The position numbers and the translations under genes are program-made. Shown here one piece after another: positions 10,826 through 19,152 of a DNA stretch of 45,791 nucleotides (position 1 is its first letter; every line of letters starts with the position of its first letter). A model generated the notes under the pieces. That model ran no database searches and was not told where the DNA came from. It worked only from the letters and a program-made list of their open reading frames with translations. Origin of the DNA: Alphaproteobacteria bacterium MedPE-SWcel (lineage in GTDB: Bacteria > Pseudomonadota > Alphaproteobacteria > Rhodobacterales > Rhodobacteraceae); contig MPDC01000029.1 of NCBI GenBank assembly GCA_001874255.1, positions 1 through 45,791 on the forward strand. The letters are read 5' to 3'.

Positions 10826-11575
10826 ATGAAACCCTATCGGATCGGCCAGATCGTCCCCAGTTCGAATGTTACGATGGAAACCGAAATTCCCGCTCTGCTG
10901 CGCGCCCGGGAAGCAATCGCTCCGGAACGGTTCACCTTTCACTCCTCGCGCATGCGGATGAAGCACGTCACCAAGGAAGAACTGGCCAAAATGGATGGCG
11001 ACAGCGACCGTTGCGCGCTGGAGCTGTCGGACGCCCGCGTGGATGTGATGGGCTACGCTTGCCTGGTTGCGATCATGTCGATGGGACACGGCTATCACAA
11101 AGTGTCGCAAGAGCGGCTGCACGCTGTCACCGTATCAAACGATGCCGCCGCCCCCGTTGTGACCTCAGCCGGGGCGTTGGTTGAAGGGATCAAGGCGATC
11201 GGCGCCAAAAGGGTCGCGGTCGTCGCCCCCTACATGAAACCTCTGACCGAAATGGTGGTGGAGTACATCCGCAACGAAGGCATCGAGGTGGTGACCTGGC
11301 GGGCGCTGGAAATCTCCGACAACCTTGCTGTCGCGGCGCATGATCCGATGAACCTGCCCGGGATCGTGTCAGGCATGGACACAAGCGACGTTGACGCTGT
11401 GGTGCTGTCAGCCTGTGTGCAGATGCCCTCATTGCCGGCTGTTTCGACGGTAGAAGCGCAGGTCGGCAAGCCGGTTTTGACGGCAGCGATTGCCACCACA
11501 TGGCAGATGCTGAAGGCGCTGGATCTTGACACCCGGGTCCCCGGTGGCGGCACGCTGCTGTCCGGCGCCTATTGA
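10826..11575 (+). CDS. nicE: Maleate cis-trans isomerase
   Basis: NicE converts maleate to fumarate, the last step of the pathway, feeding the TCA cycle. The 249-residue protein has the Asp/Glu racemase-like fold with its two catalytic cysteines, C79 in GYACLVA and C197 in SACVQM, each at the expected place. The N-terminal segment RIGQIVPSSNVTMETEIP is a family hallmark. ATG at 10826 is taken as start; a GTG at 10817 in frame is possible but would place AGGTG too close. It is first gene of the rightward operon nicE-nicD-nicX-nicF plus transporter genes, only 29 bases from nicD. Confidence 0.95.
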   Translation: MKPYRIGQIVPSSNVTMETEIPALLRAREAIAPERFTFHSSRMRMKHVTKEELAKMDGDSDRCALELSDARVDVMGYACLVAIMSMGHGYHKVSQERLHAVTVSNDAAAPVVTSAGALVEGIKAIGAKRVAVVAPYMKPLTEMVVEYIRNEGIEVVTWRALEISDNLAVAAHDPMNLPGIVSGMDTSDVDAVVLSACVQMPSLPAVSTVEAQVGKPVLTAAIATTWQMLKALDLDTRVPGGGTLLSGAY

Positions 11576-11604
11576 TCCACCACGAAACAGGGAAGGAGCC
11601 GCCC

Positions 11605-12387
11605 ATGGCCCGAGGATACAATGTAAACGCCAATGGCATTCGCCAGCACCTGATCCAATGGCCCGGCCCCGAAGGCGCACCGGAACTGCTGCTGATCCCG
11701 GGGATTACCTCTCCGGCGGTGACCTGGGGCTTCGTGGCCGAGCGTCTGGCGGACCGGTTTGACGTGCATGTGCTGGATGTCCGTGGACGCGGTTTGTCGG
11801 AAACCGGTGATCTGGATTACACGCTGGATGCACTGGCAGACGATGCCATTGCGCTGGCGAAACAGATGAACAACCCCATCGTGATGGGCCACTCCATGGG
11901 GGCGCGGATTGCCATTCGTGCCAATGCCCGCGACCCGGAGCCCTTTGCCGGTCACATCCTTGTCGATCCGCCGATGTCAGGCCCGATGCGCCGGAACTAC
12001 CCGTCGAAATGGCCCTGGTACGGCGACAGTATCGTGATGGCGGCCAAGGGCTGCACGCCCGAGGACATGCGCGCCTATTGCGCCACATGGACCGAAGAGC
12101 AACTCGCCCTGCGCGCGGAATGGCTGCACACCTGTCATTGGGGCGCGATCCGCATTGCCTTTGACGGTTTTCACACCGACGATATCCATCAGGACCTGCC
12201 AAAGATCAAAAAGCCCGCGCGGCTGGTGATCGCGGGCGGCGCCACGGTGGTCGATGCCGACGACCAGGCCGAGGTCGCAGAGTTGAACCCGCAGATTGAA
12301 CAGCGCATCGTTCCGGGCGCGGGGCATATGATCCCTTGGGATGACCTAGAGGGCTTCCTCGCCGCCGTCCTTGATTTCACAGCATAA
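11605..12387 (+). CDS. nicD: N-formylmaleamate deformylase
   Basis: NicD hydrolyses N-formylmaleamate to maleamate and formate. The 260-residue alpha/beta hydrolase has the nucleophile elbow GHSMG (S97), D121 in VDPP and H241 in GAGHMIPWD. That triad arrangement, with an early Asp, matches P. putida NicD. The start ATG at 11605 follows GGAAGGAG; the frame is open back to 11572, but that part is leader. It lies 29 bases after nicE and 27 before nicX. No formate dehydrogenase gene is seen in the window to handle the released formate. Confidence 0.94.
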   Translation: MARGYNVNANGIRQHLIQWPGPEGAPELLLIPGITSPAVTWGFVAERLADRFDVHVLDVRGRGLSETGDLDYTLDALADDAIALAKQMNNPIVMGHSMGARIAIRANARDPEPFAGHILVDPPMSGPMRRNYPSKWPWYGDSIVMAAKGCTPEDMRAYCATWTEEQLALRAEWLHTCHWGAIRIAFDGFHTDDIHQDLPKIKKPARLVIAGGATVVDADDQAEVAELNPQIEQRIVPGAGHMIPWDDLEGFLAAVLDFTA

Positions 12388-12414
12388 CAAACCACAAACA
12401 CAGGGAACCATTTG

Positions 12415-13446
12415 ATGGACCACGCAAGCTTTACCGAGATCTGCCTGCATCAGCTGAAAATGTCCGGTGTGCAGAAAGACGAACGCCTGATCGTGCTGAC
12501 CCAGGGCAACGAGCGTCTCGACTATGCCGATGCCTTTCTGGCGGCGGGCCGGATGCTGGGCGCGAACATGTACCACATGCGCCTGCCCGCGCCGCCGGTT
12601 GTCGGCTCATGGGCCGTGGGCCAGACCGGCCTTGCGGCGATGCCCGACGCTGTCGAAGCATTGAAAAATTGCGACATGTTGATCGACTGCATCTTCCTGC
12701 TGTTCAGCCCCGAGCAATTTGCCATTCAGGCTGCGGGCACCCGGGTTCTGACAGCGGTGGAGCCACCGGAACTGCTGGCACGGATGCTGCCCAGCCAGGA
12801 GCTACGCGAAAAGGTCGAAATCGGCGCCGAGTATCTGGCAAAGGCTAGTGTGATGCGTATCACCTCGCCCCATGGGACAGATGTGACCTACAAGCTGAAC
12901 ACCTACGAGACAGTGGCCGAATACGCCTGCACTGACGAGCCCGGTCGCTGGGACCACTGGCCCTCGGGATTTGTGTTTACCGGCGGCGACGACGACGGTG
13001 TTGATGGTCAGATCGTCGTGGCGCCGGGCGATATCCTGCTGCCACAGAACATGTATGTGCGCGACCCGATCACCTACACCATCGAAAAGGGCTGGGTGAC
13101 CGACATTCGCGGTGGCCTCGATGCCGAACTGGTGAAATCCTACATGGACGCCTTCAACGACCCGCGTGGCATGGGCATGAGCCATGTGGGATGGGGTATG
13201 AACCCCAACGCCAAATGGCACGGCATGACCCCCGGTGAATTCCCCGGCGGCATGGGCATGGAGCCCCGCAGCTTTTACGGCAACGTGATGTTCTCCACCG
13301 GGCCGAACAACGAGCTGGGCGGGCCGAACGACACGCCGTGCCACCTCGACATTCCGATGCGCGGCTGCTCGTTGTTCCTCGATGACGAAGCGATCGTGAT
13401 CGACGGCGATCTGGTGGTCAAAGAGATGCAATTCGACCGGGGCTGA
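12415..13446 (+). CDS. nicX: 2,5-dihydroxypyridine 5,6-dioxygenase
   Basis: NicX is the ring-cleavage enzyme: mononuclear Fe(II) and O2 open 2,5-dihydroxypyridine to N-formylmaleamate. The 343-residue protein has H257 (SHVGWG), H310 and D312 (CHLD). The recalled iron ligands of P. putida NicX are H265, H318 and D320, so all three keep a constant offset of 8. This supports a working iron site. Start is the ATG at 12415 after CAGGGA; the TTG three bases earlier is a less likely alternative. An imperfect hairpin follows the gene before nicF. Confidence 0.95.
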   Translation: MDHASFTEICLHQLKMSGVQKDERLIVLTQGNERLDYADAFLAAGRMLGANMYHMRLPAPPVVGSWAVGQTGLAAMPDAVEALKNCDMLIDCIFLLFSPEQFAIQAAGTRVLTAVEPPELLARMLPSQELREKVEIGAEYLAKASVMRITSPHGTDVTYKLNTYETVAEYACTDEPGRWDHWPSGFVFTGGDDDGVDGQIVVAPGDILLPQNMYVRDPITYTIEKGWVTDIRGGLDAELVKSYMDAFNDPRGMGMSHVGWGMNPNAKWHGMTPGEFPGGMGMEPRSFYGNVMFSTGPNNELGGPNDTPCHLDIPMRGCSLFLDDEAIVIDGDLVVKEMQFDRG

Positions 13447-13454
13447 CCCGTCTT

Positions 13455-13491
13455 GACCGAAGGCGGAGGGTGAAACGCCCCTCCTTCGGTC
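13455..13491 (+). other. Imperfect stem-loop between nicX and nicF
   Basis: The outer stem GACCGAAGG pairs with CCTTCGGTC, and further G-C pairing is possible inside (GGAGGG with CCCCT, or GGCG with CGCC). No T run follows, so it is not a classical terminator. It could stabilise the nicEDX part of the transcript or lower nicF expression. Confidence 0.5.
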
Positions 13492-13524
13492 CTCAGGCCA
13501 CAGCATCAGCACAGAGCGAGACAG

Positions 13525-14148
13525 ATGTCACAGGAACAGGTTTACACAGAGGCGGGCTTTGGCCAGTCGGTGCCACGCGGCACCCGGCCCGCGATTGTGG
13601 TGGTGGATTTCTCCTACGGGTTCACCGACACGCAATACCCCACCGCCGCCAACATGTCAGCCGAGATGGCAGCCACTCGGCGGTTGACCGACAAGGCCCG
13701 CGCCATGGGGCTGCCGGTCATCTATACCACCATCGCCTTTCACCCATCGGAGCGCGAGGCTCTGCCCTGGCTGAAAAAGTCAACCGGCATGGCCGCGCTG
13801 ATGGTGGGCAGCAGGCTGGTCGAGATCGACGCAGCTACGGGAATTACGGCCAGTGATCCGGTGTTGGTGAAACACGGCGCCTCTGGTTTCTTCGGAACCA
13901 ACCTCGCTGCCCTTCTGACCGGCGCAGGCACCGATACGGTGATTGTCACCGGGGCCACGACCTCGGGCTGCGTCCGGGCGACGGTGGTGGATGCGGTGCA
14001 GGCCGGCTTCAACGTGCTGGTTCCGCGCGATTGCTGCGCCGACCGTGCACAGGCCCCGCACGAGGCCAACCTTTACGACATGCAACAGAAATACGCGGAT
14101 GTCACCGACGCCGACGATATAGCAGCCTGGCTCGACAGCCTCGGCTGA
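13525..14148 (+). CDS. nicF: Maleamate amidohydrolase
   Basis: NicF releases ammonia from maleamate to give maleate, the step before NicE. The 207-residue protein belongs to the cysteine-hydrolase (isochorismatase-like) family, with the triad D28 (VVVDFSYGF), K116 (VLVKHGASGFFGT) and C149 (TTSGCVRAT). These motifs match maleamate amidases rather than nicotinamidases, which have different metal-binding histidines. Start is the ATG at 13525, preceded by GAGCGAGACAG. It is 78 bases after nicX with a stem-loop in between, and 123 bases before the small membrane gene. Confidence 0.93.
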   Translation: MSQEQVYTEAGFGQSVPRGTRPAIVVVDFSYGFTDTQYPTAANMSAEMAATRRLTDKARAMGLPVIYTTIAFHPSEREALPWLKKSTGMAALMVGSRLVEIDAATGITASDPVLVKHGASGFFGTNLAALLTGAGTDTVIVTGATTSGCVRATVVDAVQAGFNVLVPRDCCADRAQAPHEANLYDMQQKYADVTDADDIAAWLDSLG

Positions 14149-14159
14149 GGTGTGGCACT

Positions 14160-14229
14160 AGGGGGCGCGGCCGACCCGCCCCTCAGACAACCGCAGCGAC
14201 AAAGAACCAACAAGTGGTGCTGAAGCACC
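14160..14229 (+). other. Two small hairpins between nicF and the transporter genes
   Basis: A bulged GC hairpin (AGGGGGCG with CGCCCCT, 14160-14183) and a perfect 5-bp hairpin (GGTGC-TGAA-GCACC, 14216-14229) occupy the gap. Neither has a T run. They may mark a processing or partial-termination point between catabolic and transport genes. Confidence 0.35.
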
Positions 14230-14271
14230 CTCCTCACTCAAACTCAACGATCCAACGGGAGCGAATTTTTC

Positions 14272-14457
14272 ATGCTACGAACTGTATCCCTATGGCTGGT
14301 GGGGCTGGTCATTCTGGCCTGCTACGCCGTGCCCTATGGCTTCCTCAGCGACACACCGTCCTGGACCGGAGCCTTTCTTTTCTGGTCCCTCGCGGGCCTC
14401 GCCATCATCGTGCTGAATGCACTGGCGACCGCCTCTTTCTCGGAGGACGAAGAATGA
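14272..14457 (+). CDS. Small membrane protein paired with a sodium:solute symporter
   Basis: This 61-residue protein has two membrane segments (about 4-24 and 32-53) and an acidic end SEDEE. It starts after GGGAGCG, and its stop overlaps the symporter start (ATGA, four bases). The arrangement resembles other symporters preceded by a small two-helix partner of about 60-100 residues. It is therefore probably an accessory subunit of the next gene. No closer family assignment can be made from sequence alone. Confidence 0.7.
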   Translation: MLRTVSLWLVGLVILACYAVPYGFLSDTPSWTGAFLFWSLAGLAIIVLNALATASFSEDEE

Positions 14458-15935
14458 GCCAATCGTTCATCTGGTGGGGCATTGCCGCCTATGTGGTGAT
14501 CTCCATTGCCGTCGCGATGATGTCGCGGGCGGGCAAATCAACAACCATGTCCGACTATTTTCTGGGCGGGCGCAGCATGGGCGGTGTGGTCTCGGCGCTG
14601 AGCTATTCCGCCACCACCTATTCCGCCTTCATGATGGTCGGACTTGCGGGCCTGACTTACAAGGGCGGCGTCGGCGCTCTGGGCTTTGAAATCGTCTATT
14701 TCGCCGGTGTTTCGCTGGTCGCGATCTTCGGGCCGCGCTTTTGGGCGGCGGGCAAGAAATATGGCTTTGTCACCCCATCCGAGATGCTGGGCGCGCGCTA
14801 CGGCAGCCGCTATGTCGCGGTCGCGGCCGCAGTGGTGAGCTGTATCTTCCTGATCCCCTATTCCGCAGTTCAGCTGTCGGGTGTCGGATATCTCCTGTCG
14901 GGCATGTCCGGCGGCGCCATCCCCTTTGGCACCGGCCTGCTGATTGCCACCGCGCTGGCGATTTTCTTCTCCTACGTGGCGGGCATCCGATCCGTGATGT
15001 GGACCGACAGCCTGCAGGCGCTGGTGATGATCGTCGCCTCGACCGTTGTTGCGGTGCTGGTAGTCAGCGAACTCGGTGGTTTCACCGGCCTGTTTGCCAC
15101 CGTGGCAGAGCGCAAACCCGAAATGCTGACCGTGCCGGGTCCGGGGCTGTTCAGCCTGCAGACCTTTATCGGGCTGACCATTCCTTGGTTCTTCTTCTCG
15201 ATCTCCAACCCGCAGGTTAGCCAGCGGTTGTTCATGCCGGAATCCAAAAGCGCGCTGCGCCGGATGCTGCTGATCTTCCTGTGCTTTGGCCTGATCTACA
15301 CGCTGGTCTCCGTGATCTGGGGCTTCTCGGCCTTCGTCGCCTTCCCCGAACTGGAGCGCGCGGATCTGGCGACATCGGTGCTGCTGGCGTCTGACTTTGT
15401 GCCGCCGGTGCTGGGCGTGATCGTCATGGTGGGCATCTTGGCCGCCGCGGTTTCGACCATCGACTCGATCCTGCTGACCCTGTCGTCCATGGTGGCGCGG
15501 GATGTCTACGGCAACGTCAGCGGTGACACCTCGGATCATCGTCAACTGTGGATCGGCAAGCTGGTGATCCCGGTGATTTCGGTCCTGGCGCTGGGGTTTG
15601 CCGCGCTGGAGCTGAGCCTGATTTCCATCCTCTCCGTCGCGGCCTCCGCGGGCCTCGTGGTCACCGTTCCCGCCATCGTCGGCACCTTCTTCTGGAAGCG
15701 TGGCACGGCGGCAGGCGCCCTGACCTCGATCGCGGGCGGTGGACTGTTTGTCATCGTGATGTACATGACCGGCAACAAACTGTTCGGCTATAACGCGGGC
15801 ATCCTCGGTCTGCCCTTCTCCACCTTGCTGTTTGTCGGCGTCAGCCTGCTGACCCGTCCCGGCAATGAAGTCACAGAGGGCTTTGTCTCCTCTGGCGACT
15901 CTGCGGTGGCCTCGGGCACCGTCAAGGCGGGCTGA
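14454..15935 (+). CDS. Sodium:solute symporter (SSS family), candidate nicotinate importer
   Basis: The 493-residue product has about 13 membrane helices and SSS family features: YFLGGRSMGG (35-44), an early AxSYSATTYSAFM-type sodium-site helix and the later helix with AAAVSTIDSILLTLSS. It is coupled by ATGA overlap to the small membrane gene, and both follow nicF in the same direction. Co-location implies import of nicotinate or 6-hydroxynicotinate. In P. putida the known importer is NicT, of the MFS family, so an SSS protein here would be a replacement. Its substrate is inferred from context only. Related family members carry proline, pantothenate or other carboxylates. Confidence 0.85.
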   Translation: MSQSFIWWGIAAYVVISIAVAMMSRAGKSTTMSDYFLGGRSMGGVVSALSYSATTYSAFMMVGLAGLTYKGGVGALGFEIVYFAGVSLVAIFGPRFWAAGKKYGFVTPSEMLGARYGSRYVAVAAAVVSCIFLIPYSAVQLSGVGYLLSGMSGGAIPFGTGLLIATALAIFFSYVAGIRSVMWTDSLQALVMIVASTVVAVLVVSELGGFTGLFATVAERKPEMLTVPGPGLFSLQTFIGLTIPWFFFSISNPQVSQRLFMPESKSALRRMLLIFLCFGLIYTLVSVIWGFSAFVAFPELERADLATSVLLASDFVPPVLGVIVMVGILAAAVSTIDSILLTLSSMVARDVYGNVSGDTSDHRQLWIGKLVIPVISVLALGFAALELSLISILSVAASAGLVVTVPAIVGTFFWKRGTAAGALTSIAGGGLFVIVMYMTGNKLFGYNAGILGLPFSTLLFVGVSLLTRPGNEVTEGFVSSGDSAVASGTVKAG

Positions 15936-16106
15936 GGCCCCTCCCTCCCCACCCAAAGCCACCACTCATGGCCTTTCAAACCCGCCCTCTGCACCTTCTG
16001 GTGCGGGGGGCATCGTTTCGGCAGCCCCCGCGCGCCTTTGCAAAAAGGCCCTGTCGGCGGCGCGGTCCCTCGCTTCAGTATCGAACCGGAGCATCGCCGC
16101 CCTGTC

Positions 16107-16285
16107 TCAGCGCCTCAGCCCGGCCTTTTCGGCGCAGTAGAGCGCGATATCCGCATGGGTCGCGATCCAGCAATCCCCCTGCGCGGCGACATGGCTCAAC
16201 AGCTCCTCAAGGATGAAGACGCGCGCGCGGTAGCCGCGCAAGAGACAAACCGGCAGCGAAAATTTCTTCTGGCTGGCCGGGCCCT
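16107..16285 (-). pseudogene. C-terminal relic of a polysaccharide-deacetylase (NodB/PuuE-like) protein
   Basis: Read leftwards to a TGA at 16107-16109, the frame gives a tail including YRARVFILEELLSHV, then QGDCWIATHADIALYC. This is the usual ending of NodB-fold deacetylases and related allantoinase-like proteins. Upstream, the similarity in this frame stops near 16285 and the open frame is a different one. No start codon or NodB catalytic motif is present. It is probably the remains of a deleted gene. The assignment rests on a short stretch. Confidence 0.5.
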
Positions 16286-16447
16286 GGGGTGTGAATGCCG
16301 TTCAGGATGATCCCCGGTCTTTCAGTGCCAAAGGCAGTCCACTGGCGCGCGGTTGACGGGGGCAAGATTGCAAACCCCGGCGCAATGGAACGGATGTACT
16401 TCGATGCGGCGTCAGGCAGAAACCACAGGCCAGGAACAGACGGCGAA

Positions 16448-16461
16448 TTGAGCGAAATCAA
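16448..16461. promoter_or_regulatory. FNR/FixK-type box upstream of the nitroreductase gene
   Basis: TTGAGCGAAATCAA fits the FNR/FixK consensus TTGA-N6-TCAA exactly. It lies 58 bases before the nitroreductase start. The regulator at 17566-18240 has the matching FNR-type recognition residues. Confidence 0.6.
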
Positions 16462-16519
16462 ATCCACATTGGCGCAACCGACTACGCTGGGGCAGCAAAT
16501 CTGTGAGCAATAGAAGCCA

Positions 16520-17557
16520 ATGCAACGCGACGATGACGACCCATGGATGCATCCGCATGAGAATCTCATCACAGGTGAGGTTCTTGAAAAAAGCATTCGG
16601 TTTCTCGCCGGATGTGCAATTCTGGCGCCGTCAGGTCACAATACACAGCCCTGGTTGTTCGCATCCGGTCCGAACTGGCTCGATGTCATTGCCGACCGGA
16701 CGCGGGCCCTTGCGGTTGTCGATCCCGACGACCGGGAACTGACAATCAGCTGCGGAGCGGCGGTCGGGACCTTTGAGACGGCGGCCCGCCGCCTGTCCCT
16801 GCAAACCTCCGTGGCCCGCTGCCCTGATCCCGGCTTTCCTGATCACCTTGCGCAAATCACGGTCGAGGACGGCCCGCCGCCGGATGAGCTTGAGGTGACG
16901 ATGTTCGACGCGATCGCAAGGCGGCGCACCGATCGCAGTGCATATTTCCTGGAAGAATTGCCCGACGGCCTGAAATGCGACTGTCGCAAGATAGCGGACC
17001 CTCTCGGGGTGAACGTTGAATTCTTCAGCGATGGCAGCGGCCTCAAGACCATTGCGGACCTCGTGGCAGAGGGGGATCGGATTCAGTTCGAGGACCCCGA
17101 TTTTCGCCACGAACTGGCATCATGGGTGCATTCGTCACGGCGCGGGAGCCGGGACGGAATGTCCGGCGCCTCTTTTGGCCTGCCCGATATTCTTGCCCCT
17201 GCTGCCAGATTTGTGATCCGCACCTTCGATCTGGGCGAGAATATCGCTGCTGCCGATGCCAAGAAGATATTGGCAGGCTCGCCCACGTTGGCCCTGCTGT
17301 CCAGTACCTCGGACACTGTTGAAGACTGGCTGGACACAGGGCGGGCGCTCGCGCGGATGCTGCTGTTGCTGACGGCCAGAGGTTTCACCGCCTCCTACTT
17401 GAACCAGCCGATTGAAATCGCGACGCTGCGCTCCGAACTCCGTCAGGCTGCGGGGGCCACCACCCAGCCACAGATCCTCTTGCGGATCGGCCGGTCAGAG
17501 CGGCCCCCGCCGCCAACGATGCGCAGAGCGCTTTCGGACGTCATGATCACCACATGA
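16520..17557 (+). CDS. Acg-type nitroreductase-family protein
   Basis: This 345-residue protein has two half-domains of the nitroreductase fold. Recognisable parts are LAPSGHNTQPWLF (about 36-48), typical of the FMN-binding start, RRRTDRSAYF (about 134-143) and a second half with ASYLNQPIE. The layout matches Acg-like proteins, described in mycobacteria as hypoxia- and NO-induced. The active-site lid is usually divergent in this group, so nitroreductase activity is doubtful and flavin storage has been suggested. The FNR box upstream and the adjacent FixK-type regulator suggest induction at low oxygen. The ribosome site is weak. It converges with the regulator, with 8 bases between stops. Confidence 0.75.
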   Translation: MQRDDDDPWMHPHENLITGEVLEKSIRFLAGCAILAPSGHNTQPWLFASGPNWLDVIADRTRALAVVDPDDRELTISCGAAVGTFETAARRLSLQTSVARCPDPGFPDHLAQITVEDGPPPDELEVTMFDAIARRRTDRSAYFLEELPDGLKCDCRKIADPLGVNVEFFSDGSGLKTIADLVAEGDRIQFEDPDFRHELASWVHSSRRGSRDGMSGASFGLPDILAPAARFVIRTFDLGENIAAADAKKILAGSPTLALLSSTSDTVEDWLDTGRALARMLLLLTARGFTASYLNQPIEIATLRSELRQAAGATTQPQILLRIGRSERPPPPTMRRALSDVMITT

Positions 17558-17565
17558 GCCAATGC

Positions 17566-18240
17566 TCACGCGGCCATGTCGTGCAGAGCCTCCTGGTCAA
17601 GAACGACTACCGATTTCGAATTTTCCAGCGCAATCAGGTTCGATTTGCGCAGCATGGTCAGGGTCCGGCTCACCGTCTCGACGGTCAGGCCCAGAAAATC
17701 GGCGATATCTGCCCGGTTCATCGGAAACTCAAAATGAGTATAGGCGCCCATCGATATGCCGGTACGCTCCATCAGGACGGACAGGAAAGACGCGGTCTTT
17801 TCCCGCGCCGATTTCCGTCCCAGCATCATGAAATGATCCTGCATTGCCCCGATCTCCTTGAGGGCCGCCTGCACGAGTCTCCGGTGCAGCTCGGGATTGC
17901 GGTCGCCACTCTCCAGATCGGACACGCTGTAGGCAACGACTTCGGCCGTTGAAATTGCGTCGCATTCCGCGTGATACAGACCATCCTGTGGAAAGCCGAC
18001 GATATCGCCGGGATACCCGAAGGCGATAACCTGACGGCGCCCGTCCTCAAGCACTTTGGTCAGCCGAAGAACGCCGCGGGTCACCTCATAGATCTGCCGC
18101 ACCTCATCGCCCTCGCGGAACAGGTTTTGCGAGGCCTTGAGTTCCCGGCTTGGCACAGGCTTCACGCTGCGCCCCGCAAGGGGATTGGACCTGACCGGCA
18201 CTGCCGAAGTATCGAAATCAGTTGCGTTGGAAATATACAT
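17566..18240 (-). CDS. FixK/FNR-type Crp-family regulator
   Basis: This 224-residue Crp-family activator has a sensor barrel (about 38-120) and a winged HTH whose recognition helix reads ETVSRTL (E188, S191, R192). E-xx-SR is the FNR pattern that contacts TTGAT half-sites. There is only one cysteine (C93), so it has no FNR iron-sulfur cluster and should be FixK-like, controlled by its expression level or by another signal. Start is the ATG at 18240 after GGGAGACGG; a longer frame to 18360 is not supported. It is divergent from the response regulator gene. Likely target: the nitroreductase promoter with its TTGA-N6-TCAA box. Confidence 0.85.
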   Translation of the reverse strand: MYISNATDFDTSAVPVRSNPLAGRSVKPVPSRELKASQNLFREGDEVRQIYEVTRGVLRLTKVLEDGRRQVIAFGYPGDIVGFPQDGLYHAECDAISTAEVVAYSVSDLESGDRNPELHRRLVQAALKEIGAMQDHFMMLGRKSAREKTASFLSVLMERTGISMGAYTHFEFPMNRADIADFLGLTVETVSRTLTMLRKSNLIALENSKSVVVLDQEALHDMAA

Positions 18241-18384
18241 GACCCGTCTCCCTGTTCTGTTGGGACGACCATGAGCAATCAATGTAAGTGGGGGTTCTGA
18301 TGTATTGTAAAGTTTTGTAGTCTTTTGCCATGCCGTTGATCTACAATGCACATGCGGCAAGGCGTGGTCATTCGCGCAGTGAAT

Positions 18385-19152
18385 ATGGCAAGGGGCACGC
18401 TGGTGCGTTCAAACACAATCCTTATCGTGGATGATGAACCGAAGGTCAGGCTGCTCCTCAAGCGATGTCTGGAGAGTGACGGTTTCACTGTCGTCGAAGC
18501 CGAAGACGAAGTCGGCACACTTGCGGCGCTCCGCTCCCAGAGCATCAAACTGGTGACATTGGATGTCAATCTGGGCGGCGAGAACGGTCTGGAAATCGCC
18601 AAGACGATCCGGCATCACTCCAACGTGCCGATCATCATGGTCTCTGGTCGCGATGACGTCATCGACCGCGTCGTCGGTCTGGAGGTCGGTGCCGATGACT
18701 ATATCACCAAGCCGTTTCACGTCCGCGAGGTTCTGGCCCGGGTCCGCACCGTCCTGCGCCGCACCACTCATACCGAAGCCGCACCGCCGCGCGCGTCAGA
18801 AACGCCACAGGATCCGCCAACTGCAGAAGAGGCCGTGATCTTTGACGGGCTGACGGCCTATCTCGACCGGTTTGAGCTGATCGACCGCAACGGCGACCCG
18901 ATTGAAATGACCAGCGGAGACTTTCGGCTTCTTGCGATCTTTCTTCGCAACCCGAAACGGATGTTGTCCCGGGATCGGATCATGGACTTGCTGCATGGGG
19001 TGGAATGGTCCCCTCTGGACCGGTCGATTGACAACCATGTGGCCAAGCTGCGCAAGAAAATCGAGCGCGATCCGGCGACACCGGTGCTCATCAAGACGGT
19101 CCGGGGGATCGGCTACATGTTTGCGACCGACGTAAAGAGCCCCGGCCCCTAG
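18385..19152 (+). CDS. OmpR-type response regulator
   Basis: From the ATG at 18385 the protein has 255 residues. An N-terminal receiver carries the acidic pair in LIVDDE, phospho-acceptor D60 in TLDVNLGG and the conserved Lys in YITKPF. A linker follows, then a C-terminal winged helix (about 160-250) ending in KTVRGIGYMF, typical of OmpR/PhoB. The start is uncertain: in-frame ATGs at 18346 and 18352 and a GTG at 18364 are possible, and no site has a clear ribosome sequence. The stop codon directly abuts that of the convergent hybrid kinase, its likely partner or cross-talk source. Confidence 0.88.
   Translation: MARGTLVRSNTILIVDDEPKVRLLLKRCLESDGFTVVEAEDEVGTLAALRSQSIKLVTLDVNLGGENGLEIAKTIRHHSNVPIIMVSGRDDVIDRVVGLEVGADDYITKPFHVREVLARVRTVLRRTTHTEAAPPRASETPQDPPTAEEAVIFDGLTAYLDRFELIDRNGDPIEMTSGDFRLLAIFLRNPKRMLSRDRIMDLLHGVEWSPLDRSIDNHVAKLRKKIERDPATPVLIKTVRGIGYMFATDVKSPGP

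Larger units (their letters stand above)
15936..16519. other. 584-base gap with a decayed gene fragment
   Basis: Several frames are open here on both strands but none reads as an intact protein. The middle part, read on the minus strand, encodes the end of a polysaccharide-deacetylase-like protein (see 16107-16285). The right part holds an FNR/FixK-type box. The first 150 bases downstream of the symporter hold nothing recognisable. Confidence 0.6.

Noticed and set aside
18241-18384. FNR box between the FixK-type regulator and response regulator
   Set aside because: TTGATCTACAATG and TTGATTGCTCATG were considered, but the second half-site is missing in both.
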